Assembly: GCA_001295775.1 (NCBI GenBank) | Contig: LJIA01000005.1 | Coordinates: 1-64,000, forward strand | Source: a beta proteobacterium AAP99 | GTDB lineage: Bacteria; Pseudomonadota; Gammaproteobacteria; Burkholderiales; Burkholderiaceae_C | DNA: 64,000 bases | Direction of reading: 5' to 3' | Shown here: positions 53,774 to 62,440 of the stretch, in pieces | Layout: every line of letters starts with the position of its first letter | Position numbering within the stretch: the stretch's first letter is position 1 | Notes under the pieces: model-generated | What the model was told of the DNA's origin: nothing | The model's input: only the letters and a program-made list of their open reading frames with translations | Database searches by the model: none | Translations under genes and position numbers: made by a program

Positions 53774-54708
53774 GACAGTGCTCTCCAGTCCAGAATCATC
53801 TTCAGACACTCGGCGTCGCTGAACGCGGTGCGGTAGGCCGCTTCCGCGCGCTGTGGCTCGGAGCGGTGCGTGATCAATCCGCTCAAGTCCAGGCGGCCGC
53901 TGCATACCAGGCCGGTCACGGCCTGCAGATCGGTGGGCTGCCACTGGGCGGCAATGCGCAGGCGCGCTTCGCGCATGAAGGCCGGCGCAAAGTTGAAGCT
54001 CACCGAGCCGGCATAGAAGCCCGCAAGCACAACCTCGCCGCCAGGCGCGAGCCGTGCAATCAGCGTGTCGATCAGATCCGCGTCGCCGCTGACATCGACG
54101 ATGCAGTGGTAGTCACGCCGCGTGTCCTCATCCGGATGAATGACGCGGTAGCCCGCGGCGCCGCCTTGGCGCACGGCATTGGTCTCCCACACCGTGGGCT
54201 GCGCACCTGAGAGCATGGCCAGGCGTGCGATCAGGCGACCCAGCACGCCGTGACCGACGATCAGCTCGGGCTGCGCGCCCTGCCCCGTCACGATCGCATG
54301 GTGCGCGGTGGCTGCCAGCGCAAGCAGCACGCCGTTCTCGCCGAGTTGCTCGGGGATCTCGATCACGCGCGCACCGGGCACGACGACGCGTGCTGCGCTG
54401 CCGCCGAAAAGCCCGCGCACTTCGCCGAAGCACTTGGCACCCGGAACAAAGACGAGGTCACCCGCACGCAAACCCGAGCGGCTGCCGGCTTCACTCACCC
54501 GGCCCACCGACTCGTAGCCGGGAACCAGCGGATAGCCCATACCGGGAAAGGCGGGCATGCGGCCGGTCCAGAGCAGACGCTCGGTGCCCGTACTGATGCC
54601 GGACCACATCATGTCCACGACGACATCGGCTTCAGTGGGCGCGCTCAGGGACACCGGCGTCAGGCTGACCCGTTCCGGTTGTTCCATGACCACTGCGACC
54701 GTGTTCAC
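53770..54708 (-). CDS. bchC: Bacteriochlorophyllide a dehydrogenase BchC
   Basis: Start at GTG 54708 (VNTVAVVMEQPERVSLTPVS) preceded by AAGGAG, giving 312 residues; the upstream part of the frame is not family-like. Medium-chain dehydrogenase features: MMWSGISTGTERLLWTGRMP, GMGYPLVPGYESVGRV, and a nucleotide-binding VGHGVLGRLIARLAMLSG. It oxidises the 3-hydroxyethyl group to acetyl. It is first in bchCXYZ and has its own PpsR-controlled promoter. Confidence 0.94.
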   Translation of the reverse strand: MNTVAVVMEQPERVSLTPVSLSAPTEADVVVDMMWSGISTGTERLLWTGRMPAFPGMGYPLVPGYESVGRVSEAGSRSGLRAGDLVFVPGAKCFGEVRGLFGGSAARVVVPGARVIEIPEQLGENGVLLALAATAHHAIVTGQGAQPELIVGHGVLGRLIARLAMLSGAQPTVWETNAVRQGGAAGYRVIHPDEDTRRDYHCIVDVSGDADLIDTLIARLAPGGEVVLAGFYAGSVSFNFAPAFMREARLRIAAQWQPTDLQAVTGLVCSGRLDLSGLITHRSEPQRAEAAYRTAFSDAECLKMILDWRALS

Positions 54709-54806
54709 ACCCGCGCTCCTTGCATGGACGCGTTGGCGGCGCCCCGCTCTCCATGCGCACTGCAGTGCCAAGTCAATCTGACTTGACGCGACTGCTGTGT
54801 TCTAAG

Positions 54807-54850
54807 TGTCATCTTATGATTACCAATTGCAGTGTCAAGCGAAACTTACA
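54807..54850 (-). promoter_or_regulatory. bchC promoter with two PpsR boxes
   Basis: On the - strand a perfect TGT-N12-ACA (54850-54833) ends in -35 TTGACA (54838-54833); 16 bases later TAAGAT (54816-54811) is a good -10 and lies within a second, imperfect box (54807-54824, TGT-N12-ACC on the + strand). The two boxes thus cover -35 and -10. It lies in the crtF-bchC gap. Confidence 0.82.
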
Positions 54851-54857
54851 CACCGAC

Positions 54858-56054
54858 TCAGGTTTTGTCGTGGACAGTGGCCACGATCACTGCGGTGTGC
54901 AGGGGCATGTCGGTATGCAGCTTGCGAACGCCCGTGAATCCGGCCTGGGTGAGCAGCCTCGCCATTGCGTCGAAGGTGCGTGCCCGGCCGCGACCCATCG
55001 CAAGCAGATACACGCCGAAATAGGCATCGCCCATGCGCTCGGCGCCGGGGGTCCCGGACAAGGGCTCGGCCAGGAGCAGCGTGCCGCCCGCCGGCAGCGC
55101 GCGATGCACGGCGCGCAGGATGTGCATCGCGCGTTCGTCAGGGTGGTCGAAGATCACACGGACCAGGGTGGCGATATCGGCGCCGCGTGGCAGTTCATCG
55201 TCGAGAAAGCTGCCCCCGCAGGTCGTGATGCGGCCGCCCAGTCCGTGCAGTTCATTCTGCACGCGTGCGCGCGCTGCCACCGCGGGCAGATCGAACAGCG
55301 TCAAATCAAGTTCCGGATAGCGCGCCGCGACTGCGCGGACGAAGCGCCCCTCGCCACCGCCGACATCGAGCAGGCGGCGATGCTGGCCGAGGTCATAGAC
55401 GCTGAAGATCTCGTCAGTGACCAGGGGCTGTGAGGCGGACATCAGCGCCGAGTAGGCCGCCACCCGCTCGGCATCCAGCGCCGCAGGCTGCCCGGGGTTG
55501 GCTGCGGCATAGGGCCAGTAGCGTGCCAGATCACCGTCGACGCGTTCACCGCGGAACAGGCGTACCGGGTCGGAAAGATCTGCGTACAGCGCGACGTGAT
55601 GCTCCACCATCGTGCCCACCGCCTCGTTGCCTACCATGGGCGCACCCAGCTCACCCAGGCCGATGCGGCCACCGCTGCGGCGCTCGAACAAGCGCAGCGC
55701 CACCGCGGCATCCACCAGACGGCGCGCACCGTCCAACGGCAGGCCGGCGCGCGCGGCGATCTGCTCCAGCGTGAGGGGTGACTCGATCAGCAGGTCAAAG
55801 AGCTTGAGCTGCACGCAGGCCAGCAACACCTGCGAGTACACAAAGCCCGCGACGAGATCGAACAGATCTCGACTCTTGCGCCGTGCAATGAAGCGCGTGA
55901 AGGGGTTGGATGCCACCGCACGCTGAAACGAGCGCTTGGCCACCGTGCGATCGCGCAGCGCGAGCAGGCGGTCCATCCAGCTCACGGGCGAGGCCGCACT
56001 GACTGTCGCAGGCGTGCCGTGAGCCAATCCGTCGTGCGTGTCTTCAGAGGCCAT
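54858..56054 (-). CDS. crtF: Hydroxyneurosporene O-methyltransferase CrtF
   Basis: 398 residues. An N-terminal dimerisation region (LFDLVAGFVYSQVLLACVQL, FDLLIESPLTLEQIAARAG) is followed by a SAM fold with LLDVGGGEGRFVRAVAARYP, LTLFDLPAVAARA, and VIFDHPDERAMHILRAVHRA. It methylates the tertiary hydroxyl made by CrtC. It follows crtE by 87 bases in the same direction. Confidence 0.93.
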   Translation of the reverse strand: MASEDTHDGLAHGTPATVSAASPVSWMDRLLALRDRTVAKRSFQRAVASNPFTRFIARRKSRDLFDLVAGFVYSQVLLACVQLKLFDLLIESPLTLEQIAARAGLPLDGARRLVDAAVALRLFERRSGGRIGLGELGAPMVGNEAVGTMVEHHVALYADLSDPVRLFRGERVDGDLARYWPYAAANPGQPAALDAERVAAYSALMSASQPLVTDEIFSVYDLGQHRRLLDVGGGEGRFVRAVAARYPELDLTLFDLPAVAARARVQNELHGLGGRITTCGGSFLDDELPRGADIATLVRVIFDHPDERAMHILRAVHRALPAGGTLLLAEPLSGTPGAERMGDAYFGVYLLAMGRGRARTFDAMARLLTQAGFTGVRKLHTDMPLHTAVIVATVHDKT

Positions 56055-56141
56055 GGCGCGGCGCCTCCAACGCGTGCGCGCAGCGCGGGCGCTGCGTCGC
56101 GGCGATGCGGCGGTGAGCAGCTACCCCGTTCCGGCAAGGGT

Positions 56142-57038
56142 TCACGCAAGCACCACCGGGCGACGCACTACACCCGCCGTGGTTGTCATGGACAGGGGCA
56201 CGAGGCGCTCGCTCTCCATCTGCACCAGCTGGCGCAGCTGCGGCGCGCCCGCACAGGGCGGGATGGATGCGATCGCGTGGGCCACCAGACGGTCGAAATG
56301 CTCCACGGCGCCCTCCAGGCCCAGCTCGGCGGCGGCACTGGGGCGCCCGTGGGTGGCGTCCTGCCCGACGGGCTTGCCCAGCAGCCGCGGATCGGCGATC
56401 ACGTCGCGGATGTCATCGGCCACCTGGTAGGCCTCGCCCAGCCAGTCGCCCAGATACGCCCAGGGCTCGGCGCGCGCACCGGCAGCCAGCGCGCCGCAAC
56501 GGGTGGCGGCGGTGAACAGCGCCCCGGTCTTGGCCCGCTGGTATTCCGCGAGCGAAACACGTGGCTCGCACTCCCAGGCCTGCCCCGCGACGATGCCGGT
56601 GGGCATGCCCACGCCCTGCACGACCGTGCCGAGCACCGGCGCCACGCGTTCGCAGTGGCGGGCATCGCCGGCCGCGAACTGCTGGAAGGCCATCACGATC
56701 AGGGCGTCGCCCGCCAGTACGGCGAGGCGTTCGCCATAGGCCGCCTGCACCGAGGGCTGGCCGCGCCGGGTGGCGGCGTTGTCAAAGCAGGGCAGATCGT
56801 CATGTACCAGCGATGCGCAGTGCAGCAGCTCGATCGCGCAGGCCGCAGACATCGCCAGGCGCGGATCATCGTTGCCGCAGGCCATCGCGACGGCCATGCA
56901 CAGCTGCGGCCGGATGCGCGCGCCGCCCGGAAACACCGCATGGCGCACGGCGGCCGCGAGGCGGGGCGGACAGCCCTGCACCTCGGACCGGGTAAGCGCA
57001 GACTCGAGAGCCTGTTCGATGAGCGCCTTGGATCGCAT
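56142..57038 (-). CDS. crtE: Geranylgeranyl diphosphate synthase CrtE
   Basis: 298 residues from ATG 57038, with GAGGAG before it. First Asp-rich motif LVHDDLPCFDNAATRRGQPS (Phe in place of the usual Met before DN), then LAVLAGDAL, and the second Asp-rich motif YQVADDIRDVIADP. It makes the C20 precursor for both carotenoids and the bacteriochlorophyll tail. A PpsR-controlled promoter lies about 70 bases upstream. Confidence 0.93.
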   Translation of the reverse strand: MRSKALIEQALESALTRSEVQGCPPRLAAAVRHAVFPGGARIRPQLCMAVAMACGNDDPRLAMSAACAIELLHCASLVHDDLPCFDNAATRRGQPSVQAAYGERLAVLAGDALIVMAFQQFAAGDARHCERVAPVLGTVVQGVGMPTGIVAGQAWECEPRVSLAEYQRAKTGALFTAATRCGALAAGARAEPWAYLGDWLGEAYQVADDIRDVIADPRLLGKPVGQDATHGRPSAAAELGLEGAVEHFDRLVAHAIASIPPCAGAPQLRQLVQMESERLVPLSMTTTAGVVRRPVVLA

Positions 57039-57101
57039 GCGAACTCCTCGCCATCGGCGGAGACTGCGTCACCTGTGTCACGCGTCCATGTCACCCGTCA
57101 A

Positions 57102-57150
57102 TGTAAGTTGTTATAGACAGTTCGCAGAGCAGCGTCAATCGAGGTTGACA
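57102..57150 (-). promoter_or_regulatory. crtE promoter with two PpsR boxes
   Basis: On the - strand, TGT-N12-ACG (57150-57133) ends in -35 TTGACG (57138-57133); 17 bases later is -10 TATAAC (57115-57110), which lies inside a perfect TGT-N12-ACA box (57119-57102). The boxes are 31 bases apart centre to centre, three helical turns, well suited to cooperative binding. Confidence 0.85.
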
Positions 57151-57408
57151 GACATGGCGTCTCGGCGACCGCGGCCGGGCCTGCGACTCAAGCATGACTT
57201 GCGTGGCAAATGCGCCGCCGAGACCATGGATTTGGCTGATAGTGATGGATTGATTGGGCTGATAACGATCGATATCCGGGTTTCAGAACAACCGAATGCC
57301 CCGAGATCCTCATGCAGCATGCGGAAAGCCACCCACAGCCTTCATGTGGCTATCTGGCTGAAATCAGCAGATCAATGTGACCGAAAAAGCGCGATCAAAC
57401 GCGCGTGG
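57151..57408. other. crtB 3' region to crtE promoter, no gene supported
   Basis: About 260 bases between the crtB stop and the crtE promoter, somewhat lower in GC than the genes. It has an inverted repeat around 57330-57357 (GCCAC and GTGGC arms) and the short crtB terminator. The 65-codon - strand frame here has no ribosome-binding site or recognisable features. Confidence 0.5.
57384..57404 (-). terminator. Possible intrinsic terminator of crtB
   Basis: On the - strand GCGCG-tttgat-CGCGC followed by TTTTTC, starting 4 bases after the crtB stop. The stem is only 5 base pairs but the T-run is good. Confidence 0.55.
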
Positions 57409-58500
57409 CTAGCCGGTGAGATCCTGCCGACGCACGAACTTGCGCGTCTCCAGCTGCTCGACGATGTCGAGCATGCGCAGCGCCCTCGTGCGCAAGCGCC
57501 ACCAGGGCACCAGGCTCGTGCGCAGGTGCAGGTAGCGGTGCTGGCGCGGCGGCACCGCATCCAGCAGAAAAGCGGTCTGCGCCGCGGCGGGGCTCACGCT
57601 CGCGAGCTGCGTCGCAAGGCCGGACACCCACGCATTGCCCAGCACCTGCAGCTTGCGCCGCCCGGAGACCACGGCACGCACGCTCACGGAGTCATAGCGG
57701 TTGCGAGCCACTTGTCGGCCGATTTCGGCATACAGACGGCTGGCGGCCAGCACACCCACCTGGCAGCCGCGCGGCAGGGCGCGAATGCCCGCATCGCCCC
57801 TCACATACAGCTCGTCGGCCAGCCGCAGCAGGCGCTGCACCACGCTGCCCAGGCGCGCATCAAACTGCGGCTGCGCCAGCCAGGCCTCGGGGTCGATGCC
57901 CTGCTCGCGCAGCCAATCGAGCGGCAGATACAGGCGCCCTGCGCGCGCGTCCTCACCCACGTCGCGGGCGATGTTCGAGAGCTGCATCGCCACGCCCAGA
58001 TCGCAGGCGGCCTGCAGGGTCGGGCGGTCGCGCACGCCCATCAGCACGGCCATCATCGCGCCCACTGCGCCGGCCACGCGTGCCGAATAGGCCAGCACCC
58101 CGCCAACGTCGGCATAGCGGCGGCGCTGCGCGTCCCACTCGAAGCCTTCGATCAGCGCATCCAGCAGGCCGCGGGGCAGTTCGTGCCGGCGCGCCACGAC
58201 GGCCAGGGCGCGGTCTGCGGGGATGTCCTGGGGCTGGCCGGAATAGATGCCATCCAGACGCGCGCGCAGCTGGGCGACGGCCTGCTCGGGCGCACCGCCC
58301 AGATCGACTGCGTCGTCCGCCAGCCGGCAGAACGCATAGAGCGCACAGGCCGCGTCGCGTGTGTCGCGCGGCAGAAGATGGGAGGCGGCGAGGAAAGTGC
58401 GCGAGCCGTCGCGCAGCAGCGCCTTGCAGGCCAGCAGATCCCTGCCGTCCTGAGCGGGATCGCGCGGGGGGTCCATCGGCATGCCGTCTCGTGCGCTCAT
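57409..58500 (-). CDS. crtB: Phytoene synthase CrtB
   Basis: 363 residues from ATG 58500 (MSARDGMPMDPP); the frame stays open to 58566 but that start would sit in the promoter box. Motifs: GSRTFLAASHLLPRDTRDAA, ALYAFCRLADDAVDLG (first Asp-rich), and LGVAMQLSNIARDVGEDARA followed by GRLYLP (second). It condenses two geranylgeranyl diphosphates to phytoene. It lies downstream of bchO with its own PpsR box. Confidence 0.93.
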   Translation of the reverse strand: MSARDGMPMDPPRDPAQDGRDLLACKALLRDGSRTFLAASHLLPRDTRDAACALYAFCRLADDAVDLGGAPEQAVAQLRARLDGIYSGQPQDIPADRALAVVARRHELPRGLLDALIEGFEWDAQRRRYADVGGVLAYSARVAGAVGAMMAVLMGVRDRPTLQAACDLGVAMQLSNIARDVGEDARAGRLYLPLDWLREQGIDPEAWLAQPQFDARLGSVVQRLLRLADELYVRGDAGIRALPRGCQVGVLAASRLYAEIGRQVARNRYDSVSVRAVVSGRRKLQVLGNAWVSGLATQLASVSPAAAQTAFLLDAVPPRQHRYLHLRTSLVPWWRLRTRALRMLDIVEQLETRKFVRRQDLTG

Positions 58501-58560
58501 GAGCTGGATCTCGCAAAGCGAGCGCAAACGCCCGCGAACGTGTTCAGCCCATGGTAGGCG

Positions 58561-58578
58561 TGTCAACCTGGATTGACA
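58561..58578 (-). promoter_or_regulatory. PpsR box ahead of crtB
   Basis: TGTCAACCTGGATTGACA is a perfect TGT-N12-ACA and nearly palindromic. On the - strand its last six bases TTGACA (58566-58561) can serve as the crtB -35; the -10 at about 58543-58538 is poor (ACACGT). It lies in the bchO-crtB gap. Confidence 0.8.
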
Positions 58579-58616
58579 ACCTGGATGATCGACAATCCGC
58601 GAGGCCGTCGCAAAAC

Positions 58617-59501
58617 CTAAACGAAGTGCGGGCGGATCGCAGCCCAGACGCGCGAGGCGTCTTCCTCATGCGCCAGATGCCCGAGACCGTCCAGGGTCTC
58701 GATCTCCGCACGCGGCTGCAGCGCATGCACGCTGCGCGCCTGCTCGGGCGAGACCATGTGGTCCTGTGTGCCCACCAACAGCTGCAGCGGCACTTCAAGC
58801 TGCCCGAGCCGTGCCTGCAGGGGCTTCAAGTCCCAGCAGGCCATCATCGCCAGGGCGCCGGCTGCATGACGCGGGTTGCGCAGCAGGCGGGCGTAGATCG
58901 CGCGGCTTTGTGGATCCACCTTCGAACCTGTGGCCGAGAGCAGCTTGTCGATCACCGCATCGCTGCCGGCCCGCCAGGCGAACAGCTGCGGCACGAAGGG
59001 GTTCAGGGCCAGCAGCTTGGCCATGGGCGAAAAGAAGCTGCCGGGAAAGCCGGCAAAGGGAAACCAGGCGCCATTCAGGCTGACCACGCGGCGCGGCGTG
59101 CATGCGCCGTCCAGGCACATCTGCGCAGCGATCGCAGCGCCCGCCGAATGGCCGATCAGCAGATCCACCTCCAGCTTCAGCGCAGCCAACAGCGCGCCCA
59201 CCGCCTGCGCCAGGCTCGGCAGCGTGGGCTCGCCTTGTGCCACGGGCGACGTAAACGCATGGCCCGGCAGGTCCATGCTGAGTACGTTCATGTCCTGCGC
59301 AATCAGCGGCGCCAGCGCCGCCCAGGAATGCGTGGACGCTCCGGTGCCATGGATCAGCACCGCCAGCGGGCGCCGCGCGCGCGCCGGACTGCGCTGCACG
59401 TGCCAGCGCATGCCGCCCGCTTCACGCATCTCGCTCCAGCTGCGCAGCGGCCAGTCGGCCGCATCCTGCGGCCATGCCAGCGCAGCGGCCCGGCCGTTCA
59501 C
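58617..59501 (-). CDS. bchO: BchO, alpha/beta hydrolase of the Mg-chelatase operon
   Basis: 294 residues with the alpha/beta-hydrolase layout: oxyanion region LIHGTGASTHSWAALAPLIA, DLPGHAFTS, nucleophile elbow LLIGHSAGAAIAAQM, and late GTQDHMV and GLGHLAHEE supplying Asp and His. BchO proteins are always with bchID; their exact substrate is not settled. The ATG overlaps the bchD stop. Confidence 0.9.
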   Translation of the reverse strand: MNGRAAALAWPQDAADWPLRSWSEMREAGGMRWHVQRSPARARRPLAVLIHGTGASTHSWAALAPLIAQDMNVLSMDLPGHAFTSPVAQGEPTLPSLAQAVGALLAALKLEVDLLIGHSAGAAIAAQMCLDGACTPRRVVSLNGAWFPFAGFPGSFFSPMAKLLALNPFVPQLFAWRAGSDAVIDKLLSATGSKVDPQSRAIYARLLRNPRHAAGALAMMACWDLKPLQARLGQLEVPLQLLVGTQDHMVSPEQARSVHALQPRAEIETLDGLGHLAHEEDASRVWAAIRPHFV

Positions 59502-61312
59502 GGACCACCCTGCGCGCGCTGCGCCGCAAACACGGCCGCAGACAGGTCGTTCGAGCGCGCGTGCGGCAAGGGCAGATAGGCCGCCTGCATCCGGTCGGCC
59601 AACTGCTCGGCCAGGGCCTGCGGCTGCGGCGAGGTATCCACCACGAGCGCGGCCAGCTTCTGCTCGGCCAGTACTGCGGCGGCATCCAGTGCGTCCTTGA
59701 AGGCCTGCTCGCGCCCCGGCTGGCCGCTGCGGCCCACGTTGGCGCGGCCATCGGTCAGCACCACCAGCACCACGCTCTGCCCCTGCCTGCGCAGTGCGTC
59801 AGTCATCTCCGCCGCCGCCAGCAGCCCGCTGGCCAGTGGCGTACCGCCCCCGCCGGGCAGCCCGGCCAGGCTGCGCTTGGCCCGTACCAGCGAGCGCGTG
59901 GGCGGCAGCAGGACTTCGGCGCCCTTGCCGCGGAATGCGAGCACCGCGACGCGGTCGCGCCGCACATAGCACTCGGCCAGCATCAGCTCTACTGCGCCTT
60001 TTGCCTCGGCCAAGCGATGCAACGCCGCCGAGCCGGAGGCATCGACCAGAAACACCGTCGTTGTCTCGCGGCGCTGCTGGTACCGATGCACGCGGAAGTC
60101 CTGGGGCCGCACCTGCACGCCGGGCCGCGCGCTGGCCGTCTGGCGCACGCGCTGCCAGGGCGCCGCCGCGCGCAGGGTGTCGATCAGGTGCAGGCGCAGC
60201 CCCTGGCGCGGATCACCACGGCGCGTGCCCACGCTGCGGCCCCGCTGGGCCACGCGCTGCAGCGCACCGGCGCGCCCGGCGCTGCCCCGCTGGCGCAGAC
60301 GCAGCTCGTTGAGCTTGAGGCGCGCGAGCAGGTCGGCCGGCAGGTCGGCCACGGCGGCTTCGAGCACCTGGTCCGGCAGCTCGCCGACCTCCCGTTCCGG
60401 CGCGTCCGCTGAAGGTGGCGGATCGTCCGCACTGTGCTGTGCGGGTGGTTCTGGGGGAGATTCGTCTTGCAGTTCGTCTTCGCTGGGCGGCAGCTGCGGC
60501 ACGCGCGTCGCTCGCAGCAGCAGGCTCAGCTGCACCGCCTGCTTGAGCGCCGCGGCATCCACCGCACGCTCGCCAATCAGCGCAGTGAGAAGCCGTGCCA
60601 CGCGCAGCGTCTGCAGGGGCGCGCGCAGCGACTGCAGACCGAGGCCGGTAGCAATCGCGCAGGCGGCCTCGGCCTCGTCGTCACCCACCTGCACAAAGCC
60701 GACCCGTGGCCGGATACACGCACTGTCCGCGGCGTCCATGACATCGAGGTGCTCGCCGTGCAGTTCAGTCATGCTGACCGTGCTCAGGTCGATCACCAGG
60801 CTGGCCCGCTCCAGCAGCACCGCAGCAAGACCATCGCCCTCGGCCTGGCTCTCGTCGAGCAGCACCACGCCGAGATGGCAAGGCGTGCGCATGGAGACAC
60901 CCTCGGTTTCGGTCACGATTTCACCGCTGTCCAGCACCCCCACAAGGCTGGACACCATCGCACGCGGCATGCGCTCGGCCATGGGCACGAGCAGCACACC
61001 GCCGTCGGTTTCGGCCAACACACCACGCTGCACGATGGGCCGTCCCTGCTGCAGTGTGGCCGCGAGATCGAGCCCGCCGAGCAGACGGTCCTGCGTCGTG
61101 TGCAGAGGCAGGCGTCTCAGGCGCTGCCCGGGCAGCAGAGACTGCAGCACGGCCAGCCAGCGCTCGCGCACCGGCCCGGCCTGTGCACGCACCACCACCA
61201 CGCCGCAGCCCGCGGGGTCGAGCGCAAACACCTGCGCGGCCAGACAGGCCAGCGCCCAGGCGCTCAGTTCAGCACCGGCCAGCTGCGTGTCAGACAGGTT
61301 CTCGGTGTTCAT
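59498..61312 (-). CDS. bchD: Magnesium chelatase subunit BchD
   Basis: Start at ATG 61312 (MNTENLSDTQLAGAELSAWA), 604 residues; the open frame goes further but without family features. The N-terminal AAA-like half is degenerate, a Pro/Glu-rich acidic linker (SPPEPPAQHSADDPPPSAD) follows, and the C-terminal integrin-I/VWA domain has the MIDAS sequence VFLVDASGSAA and ends with VDTSPQPQALAEQLAD. BchD bridges BchI and BchH. It lies 49 bases after bchI. Confidence 0.94.
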   Translation of the reverse strand: MNTENLSDTQLAGAELSAWALACLAAQVFALDPAGCGVVVVRAQAGPVRERWLAVLQSLLPGQRLRRLPLHTTQDRLLGGLDLAATLQQGRPIVQRGVLAETDGGVLLVPMAERMPRAMVSSLVGVLDSGEIVTETEGVSMRTPCHLGVVLLDESQAEGDGLAAVLLERASLVIDLSTVSMTELHGEHLDVMDAADSACIRPRVGFVQVGDDEAEAACAIATGLGLQSLRAPLQTLRVARLLTALIGERAVDAAALKQAVQLSLLLRATRVPQLPPSEDELQDESPPEPPAQHSADDPPPSADAPEREVGELPDQVLEAAVADLPADLLARLKLNELRLRQRGSAGRAGALQRVAQRGRSVGTRRGDPRQGLRLHLIDTLRAAAPWQRVRQTASARPGVQVRPQDFRVHRYQQRRETTTVFLVDASGSAALHRLAEAKGAVELMLAECYVRRDRVAVLAFRGKGAEVLLPPTRSLVRAKRSLAGLPGGGGTPLASGLLAAAEMTDALRRQGQSVVLVVLTDGRANVGRSGQPGREQAFKDALDAAAVLAEQKLAALVVDTSPQPQALAEQLADRMQAAYLPLPHARSNDLSAAVFAAQRAQGGP

Positions 61313-61361
61313 GGCGCTCAGGGTTCCTGCCGCGTGCGCGCAGCCATCAGCGCTCAGTGCC

Positions 61362-62387
61362 TCAGGCGGCAAAGAGCTCGGCGCAGGCGCGCTCCACCCG
61401 CGTGGTGGAGCCTGCATCATCCAGCGGATTGCGGCGCAGGCGGTGACGCAGCGCGGGCGCCGCCACCTGGCGCAGCTGCGCCATGCCCACTTCATCGAGC
61501 CCGTCGAGCGCAGCCACTGCGCGTGCCGCGCGCATGAGCGTCAGTTCGCCGCGCAGCCCGTCTGTGCCCAGCTTCATGCACAGGCTGGCGGCCTGCTCCA
61601 GCACGGCGTCCGGTATGCGCACCTTCTCGATCCGTGTGCGCGCCTGGGTGATGCGCTTGCGCACCTTGTCCTCTTCCTTCTTCCACTGCGCGGCAAAGCC
61701 ATCGGGATCGCGCTCATAGGCGTCGCGCCGCTTAATGACGTCCACGCGCAGCTTCAGATCGGTCGGCGTGCGCACCTCGACCGACAGGCCGAAGCGGTCC
61801 AGCAGTTGCGGGCGCAGCTCACCCTCTTCCGGGTTGCCGCTGCCCACCAGCACGAAGCGCGCAGGATGGCGCACGCTCAGGCCCTCGCGCTCCACCAGGT
61901 TCTCGCCAGACGCCGCCACGTCGATGAGCAGATCGACCAGATGGTCCTCAAGCAGATTGACTTCGTCGATGTACAGGAAGCCTCGGTTGGCACGCGCCAG
62001 CAGGCCCGGCTCGAAGGATTTGCTGCCCTGGGACAGCGCACGCTCCAGATCCAGCGCACCGACCACGCGGTCCTCGGTGGCGCCGAGTGGCAGATCGATC
62101 ACCGGCACGGGCACGGTCTGCGTCCTGGGCTTCGTTTGTGGCCCACCGCTGCCGCACATCTCGCACAATCCGGCCGTACGGCCGGGCTCGCAGTTGTAGG
62201 CGCAGCCAGCCACCACCTTCATGGGCGGCAGCAGGGCCGCCAGTGCGCGCACTGCCGTGGACTTGCCCGTCCCCCGATCACCCAGCACCAGCACGCCGCC
62301 CACGCTGGGGTCCACGGCGGCGATCAGGATGGCCAGCTTCATTTCCTCCTGGGCCACGATGGCGGAAAACGGGAACGGAGCCTTCAT
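61362..62387 (-). CDS. bchI: Magnesium chelatase ATPase subunit BchI
   Basis: 341 residues of the AAA+ family: PFSAIVAQEEMKLAILIAAV, Walker A LGDRGTGKSTAVRAL, a Cys-bearing insert GCAYNCEPGRTAGLCEMCG, Walker B GFLYIDEVNLL, and sensor 1 VLVGSGNPEEGEL. It forms hexameric rings driving Mg insertion with BchD and BchH. It is the first bch gene of the - strand bchIDO group. Confidence 0.96.
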   Translation of the reverse strand: MKAPFPFSAIVAQEEMKLAILIAAVDPSVGGVLVLGDRGTGKSTAVRALAALLPPMKVVAGCAYNCEPGRTAGLCEMCGSGGPQTKPRTQTVPVPVIDLPLGATEDRVVGALDLERALSQGSKSFEPGLLARANRGFLYIDEVNLLEDHLVDLLIDVAASGENLVEREGLSVRHPARFVLVGSGNPEEGELRPQLLDRFGLSVEVRTPTDLKLRVDVIKRRDAYERDPDGFAAQWKKEEDKVRKRITQARTRIEKVRIPDAVLEQAASLCMKLGTDGLRGELTLMRAARAVAALDGLDEVGMAQLRQVAAPALRHRLRRNPLDDAGSTTRVERACAELFAA

Positions 62388-62440
62388 TCAGCACACTTTC
62401 TATTGGGTTCAAGACAACCGGCGCACCGGCCTGGCGTGGC

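Noticed and set aside
57135-57332. A 65-codon - strand ORF upstream of crtE
   Set aside because: It has no ribosome-binding site or recognisable motif and its end runs into the crtE promoter boxes.
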